A stretch of 64,000 bases of DNA from Stercorarius parasiticus (Eukaryota > Chordata > Aves > Charadriiformes > Stercorariidae). The notes beneath the pieces were generated by a model. It was given only the letters and a program-made list of their open reading frames with translations, made no database searches and had not been told where the DNA came from. Below, one piece after another: positions 25,122 to 38,700 of the stretch. The translations under genes were made by a program, and so were the position numbers. Location of the stretch: positions 350,619 through 414,618 of the forward strand of contig VWZL01000319.1 in the NCBI GenBank assembly GCA_013396915.1, written 5' to 3'. Position 1 is the first letter of the stretch. The number at the start of each line of letters is the position of its first letter.

Positions 25122-25501
25122 GAAGTTACTCAGGATGCACTTGAAGAATCAAAAACTCTGTCATTTCATGATCGCTACGCCCAAGACAGCTTCCAACCAT
25201 CACATCCTTCACAAGTTCTTCTCTGTTTACAAGTTACAGTCCTTCAGAAACAGATTGATACAGTGAGAATCCCCCATGGGACACTGGCTGTGCCAGAAAA
25301 CCTGCCCCAGGATGGGCTCCTCTCCGTGGGCCACAGGTCCTGCCAGGAGCCTTGTCCTTCATGGGCCTTTCATGGGCTGGAGGCAGTTATCTGCTTCACT
25401 GTTAACTTCCATGGGCTGCAAGGAAACAGCCTGCCTCACCATGGTCTTCATCACAGACTGCAGGGGAATCTCTGCTTCAACACCTGGAGAACGTCCTCCC
25501 C
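25122..25501. repeat. 380-bp direct repeat, copy 2 (right of N)
   Basis: Second copy of 24741-25120. It starts abruptly in mid-CR1 and continues seamlessly into the remaining LTR sequence (25502-25790). The SDHEM endonuclease motif recurs at 25162-25176. Open frames of 120-240 codons that cross this area read LTR sequence and an unknown residue at the N, and are spurious. Confidence 0.97.
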
Positions 25502-25790
25502 TTCCTTCTTCACTGACCTTGGTGTCTGCAGAGTTGTTTGTTTCACAAATTCTCACTCTTCTCTCACAGCTGTTACGCCACATTTTATTTACTCTTAAAT
25601 ATTTTTTTATTCTCATGGAAGTGCTACCAGTGTCACAGATGGGCTCAGCTTTGGCCAATGGCACATCTGTATTGGTGCTGGCGGAAACTGTCTCTGTCTA
25701 ACATAAGGACAGCTTCTGGTGTCTTCTCACAGAAGCCACCACTGCAGCCCCCCTGCTATCAAAACTTTACCACATAAACCAATTACCACA

Positions 25791-28700
25791 CATCATGATA
25801 AAGCAAAAGATACATTGTACTTCATTTGTATGTACAGCCCTTAGCTTCCCATCACAGATTAGCCTTTTAAAAAGACACACTTCTACTTTACATGCTCATG
25901 CTCACAAAAGTGATAAGCAATTGAATCCCAAATGCTTTTGTCCAAAACACGTTAGATTTGATGAATTTTCCTGACTTTAGGGAATAAGAGTCATAGTATC
26001 TTCTTTGGGCTCTGGTTGGACTGCCTAAACACAGTACTTCTGGCATCTTCACATTAAAATAGATTCATATTACAGATTTTGCCAAGTTTAGCATTTAATT
26101 TTGCAGGATCCCAGTTTATACACTATCTCAGGGCAGGGAAGAGTCATTTGCTGCAGTTGGAGAGATAACAACAGTGTCTAGAAGCTTTAGCTCCTACTGC
26201 ATCAGGGGACTGGAATCTTCAGTTGCATAGTGAAATGAGTGCACATCTTTGTGCACATCTCAGAAAATAAATCAATTCAGAAACACCATTTGTAGAGACT
26301 TCTTCCAACTTTCATGGAATTGAAAATGTCCATAAGTTGTTGGGTTTTATTTGATTCAATACCAAAATTTAATTTTCCATGTATTGGAAACCCCTTACTT
26401 TGGGCAGGTCTACTGAAATTAATGTTAAAGAAAAGAACGTAGTAATTCTCTTTTTCCCCCTACTGCTTTTATTCTACTGTATTGTGTTTATGTTCTGATT
26501 ACTGATGTATAAATGCTCATTATTGCATTTTGTCCTCTGTTTTGTAATTTCTACTATAGGCAGTTATAGTCTGTTGATATGACTACTATCTGGGATGTCA
26601 GCAAAAGCAAACAGTAGGAAAAAACTAGCACTGCACATAGCACACAATGATTTTAGGTGTAATCAATGCAATGTTGACAAAATTAGGAACAGCCTGGCTT
26701 TGAGAAAATGATGACTAAATACATTGAGAACCTCACTCTTTAACTAGCAAGTCTCAATGCCTTCCACAGGGAACATTAGAGGGATTTATAGTATGTTTAC
26801 CTGGCCACTGGGTGTCACTGTTAATTCACTTTTAGCTTGGAACAATACCACTTTTGTTTGTTTGTTTGGTTTTTTTTTTTGTTTGTTTTAATATTAATAG
26901 AGAGGTTGTTTTTTTTAAGAGAGCTGTTAAGGCTAAGAAAGTCACCTTAGGAAATCACTAGCTAAAAGAGCTACCGAAAATCTTCATCAGGATACTTGAA
27001 CATCATGCCCCCATCATGGTTTACAGTGTAGTCAGCAATGCCATATCACACCAATAAGTTATACATATAGCATTTACCCTTTGACATCTAAACTCAGTGC
27101 CTCATATGGTTCAAGAGATGCAGGCAGCACATACTACTACATCTATTGTAAGTTAGTCTTATAAGAAAAATATTTTTTTTGCTGTTGTTTAGGTTGTTCA
27201 TAGGCCTATTATATAAGTGAACATAAAGTAATATTGAGACTGACGCTCAAGGAACAGTGCAGAAATGCAGAAAGTGAATTTTTGTTTTGTAAACAGGACA
27301 TCATTACTCTATAAAAGCGTATTCAAGCCATGACAAGGCTCTCAATTTTAAGAACAAGGGGAAAAAAAAAGATTCAAAACTGTGCCTCACTCCTTTGGCT
27401 TTTCTTTCACTGCATTTCTAGGTCTTCAAAAGTAACACGAGACATCATTTTCTTCCTGTGTGCATAGAAACTCTTGAAGGAAGAGATTTAGTCCAGAAGT
27501 TTGGAGATGAGGAAGTATGGGCCAACTAGGTCAATAGTCATTATCTCTGTATAAAATAGTTGCTTCTCCATCAAATTATCCGAAGGAGAAGCATAAATTA
27601 CTTCAGTTGAGTTATATTGCCTTTTAAAGATTGTTACAAGCACAACATCCTGCAAATGCACTTTGCAACATGGTATCAAGATTCTGCAGGATCTTTTGTG
27701 ATGAATTGGAAATACTAACTGTTCTATTTAAAGAAAGTAACTAAGGCAATGAAGACATTTCTTAATTAGTTCAAGATGTACCAATGCAAAGATTCCTGTT
27801 TCCATTTCCGTGAGTTGCAAGGATGTTCTTATTGGTGAAAAATGATTGAATTGTGGGAACTGTCGGTAATATCTTGGCTTTTTGTTGTCAAATGCATCAG
27901 TGCAAGCTCCTAGTGTATAATCTTCTTTCACAATTGAAGTTGATTATTGGCATGGAGGTGTTGTTTTCTGGGGCGATTTTATTGTTATTGTCAAGGAGAA
28001 AATAGCTTCTTGCAATAGAACATTCAAGAAAAAAAAAATGCAGATGCTACACTACGATGCTATTGTTCCTTTTAATTTATTTTTTATTATTTCATGACGT
28101 CAGCTTTGTGATAAGTAAGTAACAATTTCAAATTTAACAATCAGACAATATGTTTACAATGGAGCCAGTGATCCAGCTAAAGGAAGAGTTTATGGTTCAA
28201 GAATTCTGTGCAGTTTGTATTGAATAGACATTTTTAATAAACAGTATTATTTTAGGATTTTGCATGCTAGAAACCCTCAAGTCCACTTATCAGAGCAGAT
28301 ACTCTGACAACAGTATTTTCAAGTGTGATCCTTTTATATTTTTAGGAAGCAAACATCTTCAAAACCATGTTGTGCTAACCCAAAAATAGTTCTAAAGTGT
28401 TTATTGTAGAATACCTTCAACAAAGGACAAATGAGGACTAAATTTTTCAGCCTGTCTGTGTGAGTACTTGTATCAGTCAGATGAATGTTAGCTGCTAGGT
28501 AATCTTACCCTGTTATACCTGTATCTCAATTTATTTACCAAACAAAATGTTGAACAAAATGCTCTTTGCAATATGAAATATCTTCACACCTGTAGCTAAT
28601 ATCCACTGTCTTACAGGAGCACAGAAAACTGATAATACTCACTCAAAAGAGCTAGTCCTGTACATATGTGCTTCAAATTTTATATAAAATATAGGAAAAA

Positions 28701-31700
28701 AAACCCTTTACTACAAGTACTAATTTAACAGCACAATGTCAAACAAGGGTTAAAGCTTCTTGTTTTATGACCTGGAATTCTGGGGAGATTCATCTTATCC
28801 TTGACATCGGGTTACTGGATCCCACCTCAGATATTGTACAGCTTTTAAAAAGGGCTATGCAAAGCAATATTACTAGTATCACTATAGTTAGCCAAACTAG
28901 CAAAATAACTGTTCTGCTAAACTATATATTAGTTTAATTCTGCAAGGGTTTGTGTGATTTCAGTGTTTTTTCATAAGTATAAATTTTATTATGTTGAGCA
29001 TATTTTCTCAGCCTTTCACTTTGAAAAATATTTGCACAACTTTGGAGTCACAATTGAATATTGTGAATTACATACGCTTTTAGAATAACTTAGGTTTCTC
29101 TTGCTATGACTGTTTAAGTTACAAACTCTTCAAGGCTGAGAATATTCCTTACTATATGTACATATAATGTATTTGTATGTTATCTGAACAGAAGATGACC
29201 AACACAGAAAGTCATCTTGCTTTAACATCTGAAATAAATACATACATCCGAAACACAAGTAATACATAATGACTGTATACGTGTACTATTAAACTACTCC
29301 ATACCTTATTTATCTCTTGGCATATACATACATAAACATATACATATGCAAATTATCTTCTTTTCCTTTGGGTTTAGTTTACTTTAGCAATCTTGTCATT
29401 TCCATTTCTTAAGAGTGAAACGGAAACATACAAAAAAAACCCCTATGCCAGAACACCTATTTCTATGTAAGGAAGCATATAAAGTCATAATGAAATGGAT
29501 TACTTACAGTTTACAAAGAAAAGGCTCTTGCTAACCCCTCAGGAGCCCTTTAGGCCATTGCAATGTTGATGCACACTATATTATCAGATTTATGTCATTC
29601 TGATAAGATGGTCCACTTGAAGTAGCCTTTGAGCTAAAAATAAGACATTAGGTTGAAGGAAGCAGCAATTTAAAGTTATTGGTGTAAGGATAATTAGAGA
29701 CTGGCAGGTATCCAGTGTCATTACCAGGAGGTTGCTGCAGGGCAAATGCAACAACTGCCTGTTTTCTGCAGTGCCACGAACTTGGATCTGTCTTTGCTCA
29801 AACTGGTTTTATTTTTAGCTTACATCTGCTTCCTAATACTTGAGTTTTTTCAGAGCTGTTCTTGAACTTGGACTTCTTCAGCTTTCTATTGTTTAGTCCA
29901 AATTTCAAATTAGTTGTATTTTAAAGAGCACAAAATACATCTTTTGTGGTGACAAGAGCTATGTTTTTGTTTTGTTTTGGGTTTTGTTTCCCCAAACATT
30001 TAGCCTCTCAATATTCCATTTTCATCTGCTTTCTTAATAGTACTTGGTTATTAAATATCTACAATATCTGTATTTCTTTTTTTTAAAGTTATTTTTTTTA
30101 AGGTAAACCCTACACTGGCTAAGGAGATTTTTAAGTCTTTCAGCTCTTTGCAAACTCATTCGCAGATGTCTGGCAAGAAAAAATTATTAAAAAGGAGAGC
30201 TGCTAACTTATAACTGACCAGCAAGGAGAATGGCTTTGATTAGCCATGTTCTTAAAGCTACATGCAAATTTTCCATGCTTACAGGTTGAAACTGGGATCT
30301 AGACTGAGACCATCATGGTCCGGATTCAGTATGTACTTTCATTTTGAAAATGGGGAAAACAAAGTAAAGGAGTAGTCTCAGGTCTCGTTCTTTTAATGGA
30401 AGTAAGGTATACCTGGGGCAAACACTGAGACTTGACAGTAAGGAAGTACTCTCCCATCTTCATTTTTGACATAACTCAAGAGAAACAATGCTATAGCTGG
30501 GAAATGCAGGCAGTCTGTCAACTTCTAGATGCTTCTGAGGCTAACTTTAATAATTTTTGAGCCAAACAATTTACCTAATTGATTTTATGAAAATTTATTT
30601 TTAAAAGTTTCTTGATAAATTATTAAAAAATACTAATAAGTTTAATAGTGGCAGAGAATGTTCCTACATACGGAATATCAGTTTGCCATACTGCTTAACT
30701 GTTACAGTGATCCTTTGAAACTTTTGTGGCTAAGGCCAACTTTCAGTCTCCCACGCTATTCTTGAGCAAGGTCTGGGAGTTAACAGAGACCATGGAGTAC
30801 TTGCAAAAGGTAGGCCGTTCGGTTTTGAAAAATAAGGAAATACAAAGATAATGACAGGGGCCTCATTTCCAGAGAAAAAAAGTACGAAATTTCTGGTATA
30901 GACATCGCCACTGATGCTGTGAAAACCATTCTTGTAGCTGTCAGGACACAAAGTATTCATAAGGAAGTAAAAAGGTTAAACGTCAGGAAATTAAAAGTTT
31001 CTTTTGTGGTACTGTAGTGATGGGGTGGTTAAACTAAGAGACAAAGCTAAGACTCTGTGTTTATCTGAAGAGGTAAAGCATGTATGATGAGATGTCATAG
31101 CCCCACTCTGACCAGGAATATTCTATTAAGTTTTTGAGGACCCAGTTGCTGCATCTTCAGTGCTGTGCAGGTGCAGCACAATACTTGAAACCAAATTGAT
31201 CGCTTCTTTACATTGCCTGTCTTCCAGAAAGCTGTGAGGGTCAAATACTAAAAAGGTGAAGATTAAATGGAAATCCCTTGGGTACCCTTTATTTAATGAT
31301 GTAAAACACTGACTGGAAGTCTAAGAAGTCTACATCCACAAGCAAAATAGCCTGGGATCTTTCCTAGGGTCACCCTGATTTTGCCTACTATAAGTACTCT
31401 GCACTTTGACAAGAATTTGTGATAATACTTAAACTTGGCAATAGTTAATTTCTGACTCTTTGACTATCTCACAAGAAAACTTTCTGAAGAACTAACAAGC
31501 TTAAGTCTTAATGTTGTAATCATGAAAGTGACTGAAATGTGGTATAGATTTCAATTCAAATAGGTAGCTAAGATAACAAAAAACAATATTCCATGATTGA
31601 ACAGGGATTATACTGTATCAGCTTACTCTTTGCAGGGCTTGACTTGGTTTCCCTCATCAATACTTGTTTTCTACAAGCTACACTGAACTTTTTTTTCTGT

Positions 31701-31917
31701 GCTTTTGATAGAGAGTGTTTAAAAACCAGAGGAAGTAGATAAAGGCAGAGAGGCACAAGGATGACATTTCTTCTAGTTCTGCTGCTGAGGAGTGCTAAAT
31801 GCTGGAAGAGAAAAGAGCAAGAGAAAACCTTAATTTGCAGGCCAAACTCTATGTCCAAGAGTTCAGAGGCTGTGCCAGATCTCAATGTTCGTGGCCACAT
31901 GGGCTACATAGCCAGTT
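25791..31917. other. AT-rich unique sequence; no gene seen
   Basis: About 6.1 kb without recognised coding or mobile DNA. Low-complexity T/G-rich runs lie at 26852-26890 and 29945-29985. An ATGCAAAT octamer occurs at 29345-29352, not interpretable alone. Open frames of 60-110 codons near 27488-27931 and 30730-30960 have no recognised similarity. Confidence 0.5.
26852..26890. repeat. (TTTG)n / poly-T low-complexity run
   Basis: Four TTTG units, a 12-base T run and further TTTG units. Simple sequence only. Confidence 0.8.
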
Positions 31918-31998
31918 CTATATATGTGTATGTATATGTATATATATATACTTTTGTACATATACAAATGTGTATATATATATTTATATGTGTATATG
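31918..31998. repeat. (TATG)n/(TA)n microsatellite
   Basis: Alternating TA, TATG and TGTA units over about 80 bp. Two overlapping + strand open frames of 69 and 93 codons run through it and owe much of their length to the repeat. Confidence 0.85.
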
Positions 31999-32066
31999 CC
32001 ATAAATAGACTGGCAAATATGCACAGGGCACATACAGAGTAAATAGCTTTCTCAGGAACTCCTTAC

Positions 32067-32072
32067 AGCCTG
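32067..32072. repeat. Target-site duplication AGCCTG, left copy
   Basis: Identical to the six bases at 32790-32795, directly abutting the LTR end. Six-base duplications are typical of class II (ERVK-type) retroviral integration. Confidence 0.85.
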
Positions 32073-32789
32073 TGTTACGTCCTGGCCTGACTACATGGGG
32101 CCCAGGAGAGGTTCACAATGATTCCAAGTGTGAGATTAAGACACAAATGAGGTCAGATGCCACTTTGGTTTTTTGCTGTTCTCCAGCAATAGTCACTAAG
32201 ACTATAGAGTAAGAGTATAGACTAAGAAATAGAGTAAAAGCAGAAGTAGAGGAAAGACAGAAAAGAGAAGCAGCATTACAGAGCATAGCAAGAGTATAGT
32301 TACCACCACAGGCCTGACAACATCTTAGCAGTCTTCCAACAGTTCAACAGCATCCCATTGATCCTTGGCTGATGGTAGTGGGGGTCCAGTCCCAATTCCC
32401 AAATTGTGGTGGGTCACTGCACCAGTTATAGTCCAGGTAGCCCAGGTCAGTCCATAGCTTGACCAATCAGTGTGTTGGTGGCCTTTGCCCAGCTAAGTGT
32501 CATTTTACACAGTCACTGTATAAGCTTTTCCTGCTTGGGCAGCACTTGGCTCAACACAGTCCTTGTGCCTCAGCAATTGAGGAGTTAACAGCACAGACCC
32601 CGGTGGACCCCAGGGTAAGGAGGGTCTGGCCACTCTGATAGCCAAAGGCCTACAACCTTTTCATCTGATGGCAGCAAGCCCTTTCCAGCTGGGAGAAACT
32701 GATGACAATCTTGGGTGGTGACTGGTAAGCAAAAGAATGGTCTGCAGAAGGTGCTAAAGAGATACAATCAGGCTTCTTATCGGCCCACA
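32073..32789 (-). mobile_element. Solo LTR, probably class II (ERVK-type) endogenous retrovirus
   Basis: 717 bp starting TGTTACGTCC and ending CGGCCCACA on the + strand, so each end is a TG/CA retroviral terminus. It is flanked by a perfect 6-bp direct repeat AGCCTG. The sequence is clearly GC-richer than its surroundings. There is no internal gag, pol or env sequence, so this is a solo LTR formed by recombination between the two LTRs of a provirus. Read on the - strand, the last 100 bp (CCTCTCCTGGGCCCCATG... ACGTAACA) look like a U5 end, hence the orientation given, but I see no clear AATAAA to prove it. On the + strand a CCAAT motif (32463-32467) and a TATAAG (32520-32525) are also present. 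Family name not assigned. A 60-codon - strand frame inside it is chance. Confidence 0.85.
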
Positions 32790-32795
32790 AGCCTG
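32790..32795. repeat. Target-site duplication AGCCTG, right copy
   Basis: Right-hand partner of 32067-32072. Both copies are intact. Confidence 0.85.
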
Positions 32796-35700
32796 CCGTT
32801 AATTTGCAGAAGCTTAAGCAAGCTTTGAGACAATTATTTTAAAGTTCTAGTCTCTCACAGCTTGCTAAACAGCTTCTGTTCTATGGGGTACTGCAAAAGT
32901 TGGTGTATCTAAGTCATCACTTTTGATAGATAAATTAATCTTACTTGGTAACAACATGAAAGGGGCGTTGTGGCCTAGAGGTTTGAATAAAAAATATTTG
33001 GTTTTTTGTTCTGTGTCTAGAACTTTTGATGAAACTTTATTTGAAAAAAACCTTCTCTGACTGATATGAGTATCTCAAGAGTAAGTTAAACAAACTTTGT
33101 TACTTGCTTGGGATAAAATACTTAAAGAAAAGGGTTTTTTTTTCAGAAAAGTAAGATTTTTTATTGTCTGTTCCGGGGTTTGCCAGAGTGTTTTATATCC
33201 AGGAAAAGTGTCTGTTCTTTTTTTTTTTTTTCTTTTTCTCCTTCAGTTCAATTATAACATTTATAAAACTCCCTTTTCATGTCCTTCCCATTCCCCTCTG
33301 GAGCAGCAGTCAGGAACTCATGGCTCAGAGTCAAGAGCAAAGTGCAGACAAATGAGTGATGCCAGGGCTTAAACCAAAGTCCTCATGAACAGATTGTCTA
33401 ACAGACTGGAGTAATAATCTTCAGAGCCACCATGCTGGCTTGCAGATTGCTGTTTTAAGTGGCTTTGATTATTATGGTTATTTGGCAGCAGTTCTTAAAT
33501 TGGAGTTTGGGCTTTGGAACCCAGATGTACTACCTGAGCCTAATTGAATTCTCCTGGATGGGGAGTACAAACAGCAGAAGAAATTCCTCCAGTTAAAACT
33601 GAAGTCAAGACAACAACATGACTAGTTCAGTATCAGTACCTGTTTCACAGGAAAAAATACACAGATGATTAATTCCCGAAGAGCGAATAACAAACCAACT
33701 GGTTAATTTACATGTAAAAACATGTATTATAAAACTACACCGATTGCTATTTGTGATTCAAAGGGTGTTAATTTCTACAAAACCTCAGTATTAAAGTATG
33801 GAGAAATAGGAAACTGGTTAGCGGAGGAATTAGTATTGGTGAGGCATGCAAGCACTAAGTGGTAAACCTGTTTTTACAGAGAAGCAGACGGGAGGACATA
33901 CGGCACCATAAAACAAAGAAAAAAAGACATAATTAAAGGTCTCTGGAGTTTCAGGTACTCACCTCTGCAAGAATAACATAGTGACTACCAGAGTTTTCCC
34001 AGTACATAAAATTAGTCCAGTAAGATAAAAAATGTTTATGTTGTTACTACCCTTTAAAAGTGTGTATGGAGGATTATGGGACATATGGGCGTCACAAAGG
34101 TCAGGAGGAGGACTTGAAAACAGAAATTTCAGTGCAAAGTGTTCTTACACTGAAACAAAAGAGAAAAATGTTGATCTGATTCATCCCCTCATTATTTTTC
34201 ACAGGAAGTGTTGACATGGATATAACAGCTTTGGCATAATCAGTCAAAGCAAGGCATAACCCTATTTGCAGATACTAGGAAATACTTTATCATGTAATTG
34301 TTAACAGGGAGAAGCACTGATAATATAGTTCACTCACACTATAACAATGGCTAAAAAGAAAACCAGAAGATAGTAGACAATAATACAGGCATACTCTGAT
34401 ATTTTGTGACTTTTCAAATGCATTCTGCTCTTGCAGTTGGAGAACTGAAAAGCACAACACAATTTTTTTTCCTTTTGTTACCTTGAAGTGAAAAGAAAGG
34501 ATGTGTTAATGCAAGCAGCTGGCCTACATGCGCTAGTTATTGCGTATAGTCCCTTGTATAGAGAGCAATAATAATTCTGCAAATGGGATATTGCTAAAAT
34601 AGAAAAGTTAGTTAGAATTAGATAAAAAAAAAATCCTCTATTAACAAGGACCTTTGGTGGGAAATATCTGCTAAACTGTACACAACTGATTTGAATATCA
34701 AGCTAAAACCATGATGACATGTCAACTAGATTGGCAGTTAATCACAGAGCACCTGCCTTCGTATGCAAATACTATTAATTTGAGTTGCATGAAAGTGCCT
34801 ACTGGCTACAAGTGATGTATGGTAGGCTTGGACTGAAGTGGATTTGCTTAACAATTCACTGGCTCTGAACCAGACGAGAATGTGCCTTCACTGTATATAT
34901 GAGTGTAAGTGTGCATGTTTTTTCTTAACCATAAATTTAGTCTGATGACGAAGAAAAAATGCAAATTCATAATACTAAAATTACTAAGTGAGTTCTTCAT
35001 CAGGATACTGTCTTTAAATGTACACCCTGCACCTCAGTACAGAGGAACCGTGAATCTAACTAGATGGCAATGTTATTACAAATTACAGGAAGAATCATGA
35101 GAATTGTATGTACTGACATTGATGAATAGACATATTCCACCATCTCAGAAAATGAAGTAATGTGCAATCATCTGCTGTGAAAAAAATGCAGCTTCCCTTA
35201 AAACAAGAAGTTTGTATTTTTTCATAACACCTTTTCCAAAATAAATGGTTGAAAAGTGGCTGTGAATAAGAAAAAGAACACCTTTCAGGACTCTCTATTA
35301 ACTGGGAGAAAATGTTAAAGGGTTAAAGTAAGATGTATAAAACATCCAAATAAATTGGGGAGTTAGGTTTCAAATGAATTGAAACCTATATACCTCTCCA
35401 GGAAAAGAAAGGCAAATTAAATTAAAGGCCAGAATCTCCTTTCTTATACACAGCAGAAAATTAGTAGTACTTCCGTTGCATATAGTGGAGCTATGTCAGG
35501 AAAAAACAATACAAACAGGATCAGAATCATGCCTATAGCATCTAAAAGCATAAACCAGCCTGTAAGCTTGTTTAACATATGACAGCCTTAGGGGCAATTT
35601 GGAGTCTGCCAGCACTGCTCCCCCTGGAACATGCAAAATAGCTAGATGTTGCTGCTCAAAGAATGTTTTCCACAGTTTGGCATATGGTTTATACCTTCCA

Positions 35701-38700
35701 AAGAGAATATGCAGCGCATCATACTGCTTTTTTTTTCTTTTTTTTTTTTTTTAACTCTTTTATTATTTGTCATGTATTCGTTGATGTGAACATGTCTCTA
35801 ACATAATGGTACAAATTCAAACTTCTTTCTTGTCAACGGGACACCTGCTGTTTATGTCAATGGCAACAAGACTGGACTGCGCAGTGCTTTATATAAGTGT
35901 TTATCCTTCAGAAAGGAACATTGTTAACACTAGCAAAGGCATTAGCAAGGCTAAGAACATGTTTGATTTTGTATGTTTGGTTTTCCTCAAAAAAACTTTT
36001 AATCTTTTGCTAGGGAAAAAAATATTATGAGGATATGTTTGTCAAAGTTGTGAATATAAAACCCTGTCTTTTCTCTTTGGTCTAATCTAAATAAAAGTCT
36101 GATTATTTTATAAGAAGCTACTTCAACATTTCTAGAGTGCATTTTTACTTGAGTTGAATGATGCCTTATCTGTATCTTTTGCAGCTTTTCTGTCAATGAG
36201 ACTGTCAAAACTCATGTATATAAAACCATTCTAAAAGTGTTTAAAAAAGGAATTATTCAGATAAACTAAAAAAAAAAAAACCCAACATTATTACTTTATC
36301 ATTTGGAATAAATGATTTTTCATTTTATTGATTTTCTTTCTTTTTTGTTTATTTATTTATCTGTTGTCCACAAAAGATCACAGGCATATTCAAAGGAGCA
36401 GAATAATATCCTCATATTTAATCCTCACAGATGATAATCTTCATGGCTATTTCCAGAAATACAGTGAAAGATATTTTCTGAATTAAAAGCATCCTTCATG
36501 CTGGCTTACAAACTCAAAATTGCCTATATTTTGGACTGTCAGTACTAGAGAAAGGAGCAGAATGTAAAAATAAAGACACTTGCTTTTGTCATTTTACTGA
36601 CAGCGTTGTTTATTAAGAAAAGTTAAAAGACCTAACCAAAGATTTTTTGTAAATTGGAATGATTAAAATATTTATTTCTTTGCATTTTCACTTTATTCCA
36701 AATTATGTCAAAAGCAGCATTTCCAAGGATGGGATCTTCACTGCTGAAGAAACTTATGTATATCCTTGTAATACACTTCTTAAAGACTTTCATAATAGTC
36801 CACCATAAGCTCCTGGCACAGTTGATGACTTGGAGTATTCTGAGTGGCAGATGGTATCCTCCATGTACTTTTTTTTCTTCCTTTTATTTTTTTTTAATAG
36901 CTGAAAACTTCAGAAAATAAGTTCTAATGGGAAAAGTCTAGGAAAAGAAAAATCCAGGCGGTTTTGCATCTGCATTAAAATCAGCTCAAGGACCAACTCT
37001 GTATTCATAGTAAGTCAATGGGAGACATGAGCAAGCAGAACTTGGACCTAAAAATAGTTATGTTGGCAATAGGACTGAATATTCTTCTAATTTTTCTTTC
37101 TTTTAAATCACTAGAATTTCCATTTCTGAAATGTCTTATTCACTGACTGATTCCTTCAGTTATTACAGACTGCATTGGGAGGAAAAAAAAATTTTTAATT
37201 TTCTCAATTATCTTTGGAATTACTCAAGGTACCACGTAACTTTTTATGTCCGACTTCCTCTGATAGGCACATTTCATAAGACTAATAAAGCTTCTACCTT
37301 AAAAATCATACTTAGTTATCTCTTTATAGAACAGAATTTTAAACCAGTGCCTGGCAGATAGATCTGAAACTCAGTTTTCAAGGCTATCAGAATGAGTATG
37401 AAAGCCTGAGCCTACACAACTTCCCTTAAATAATGTTCCCATGCTCTAAAGCTAAGAAACAGGCAACTCTATTCAAAAAGATATTTAAACAATAGAAGAT
37501 CAATATTAGCTGTGCTCTAGCTAAACAATAGAAAACCGAACAAAGTCAAGTCACTAAAAATGGCTTTATTCTTTTTAAGCTATAGGAAATTTGTGTTTAG
37601 CAGTTACACAATTTATACTGCATAGCAATCTGTTATCCCTGTGTGGTGTAAATGTCAGACTGCCAAGAAGATGCCTGCAGAAAAAAAGAAAAAAAAAATA
37701 CTTTGCAGCCAAAAAAATGTAGAAGACCTCAAAGGAGCTTTTCGCAGAAGGACTTGTACTATTTGCATCAGTAACTCTTAATTTCAGAATTGTGTAACTG
37801 AAAAGTGTGTCCATCAATGATTCAGATTACTTCTTCCACTTGATAACATAACTCACAGATCAGTGTATTATTCCTTCTTGGTTGTTTGGTTTATTTTGTT
37901 TTGTTTTGTGAGAAAAGAGGATACTTAATCCAAAAAAAGTATTTAGTTGAAGCAATACTCAGAAACTAAAGGGATAAACCAAACCTTCACTTACCGTTCT
38001 AGTATCAGCAGCAGCATCATTGTATCTCAATTACTATCTAGAGATAGTAGTCAAAATCACCAGCAGGTCTTCAAGTTCAGTTATGAGTGTAACTCAACTT
38101 ATGATGCTTCCAGATTGGTGAATTGCACCTTGAGAGGTTGTTTGATATTACACATTCTAGGATTTTCTAGTCATACAGATGGTTGTGGTTATCATAATGG
38201 AATTTACTGAAAAATATCTTTTGGATGTTTTTATCACTTCTGTCAGGGAAGAAATGACAGCAGTGGTGTAGGATAATAAACCTGAAAGATGGAGAGAGAA
38301 ATGTCTTTTATCACAAAAATCTGAAAAAAATCTGCATATAAAGGTAAGAGAGCAACATTCAGTAGAGAAGAGCTAGACAGATTCACTGCAATTAGGTAAC
38401 AGTAATGTTTGACAATTACTTGTTCAAATATGTTACAATATAATTTTGAACTAAAAAAACCCAGTGATACATATCCAAAATGTTCCTAAGATTTTAGGGA
38501 ATAATGCTAAGAATTTTAATATGCATTTTGGGGATTTTTGTAAGTACTACAGTAGGCCTCTTGAGTGCAAATATGCATATTGTACTCCAGTAATAAAAAT
38601 ATGGTATTCCAAGAAGTAATTAAGCAAAGTTTTAAGTTCTAAAAGCTGCTTGCAGTTTACTGACATATAATAATGACAGATAACCCATTAATTATTTGTT

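Larger units (their letters stand above)
23306..25790 (-). mobile_element. Solo LTR of an avian endogenous retrovirus, split by CR1
   Basis: GC-richer than its surroundings. It begins TGTGATGGGTT and ends near ...TTACCACA. The repeated 'catgggctgcaggg / cctgccaggagcc / agaagccaccactgcagcccc' blocks are ones I recall from LTRs common in bird genomes. Removing the nested CR1 (23847 to about 24850) and one copy of the 380-bp repeat leaves about 1.1 kb, a plausible LTR length. I see no internal gag-pol sequence, so it is a solo LTR left by recombination. The orientation (-) is inferred from the resemblance of 23306-23540 to an R-U5 end and is uncertain. I found no convincing target-site duplication. 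The exact family (ERVL-like or other) is not assigned. Confidence 0.75.

Noticed and set aside
24882..25598. 238-codon + strand open frame with an unknown residue, plus two overlapping frames of 123 and 141 codons
   Set aside because: They translate LTR sequence and the exact repeat around the N at 25121. The length comes from the duplication, not from a gene.
29345..29352. ATGCAAAT octamer motif
   Set aside because: A single 8-bp match in AT-rich DNA carries no weight without promoter context.
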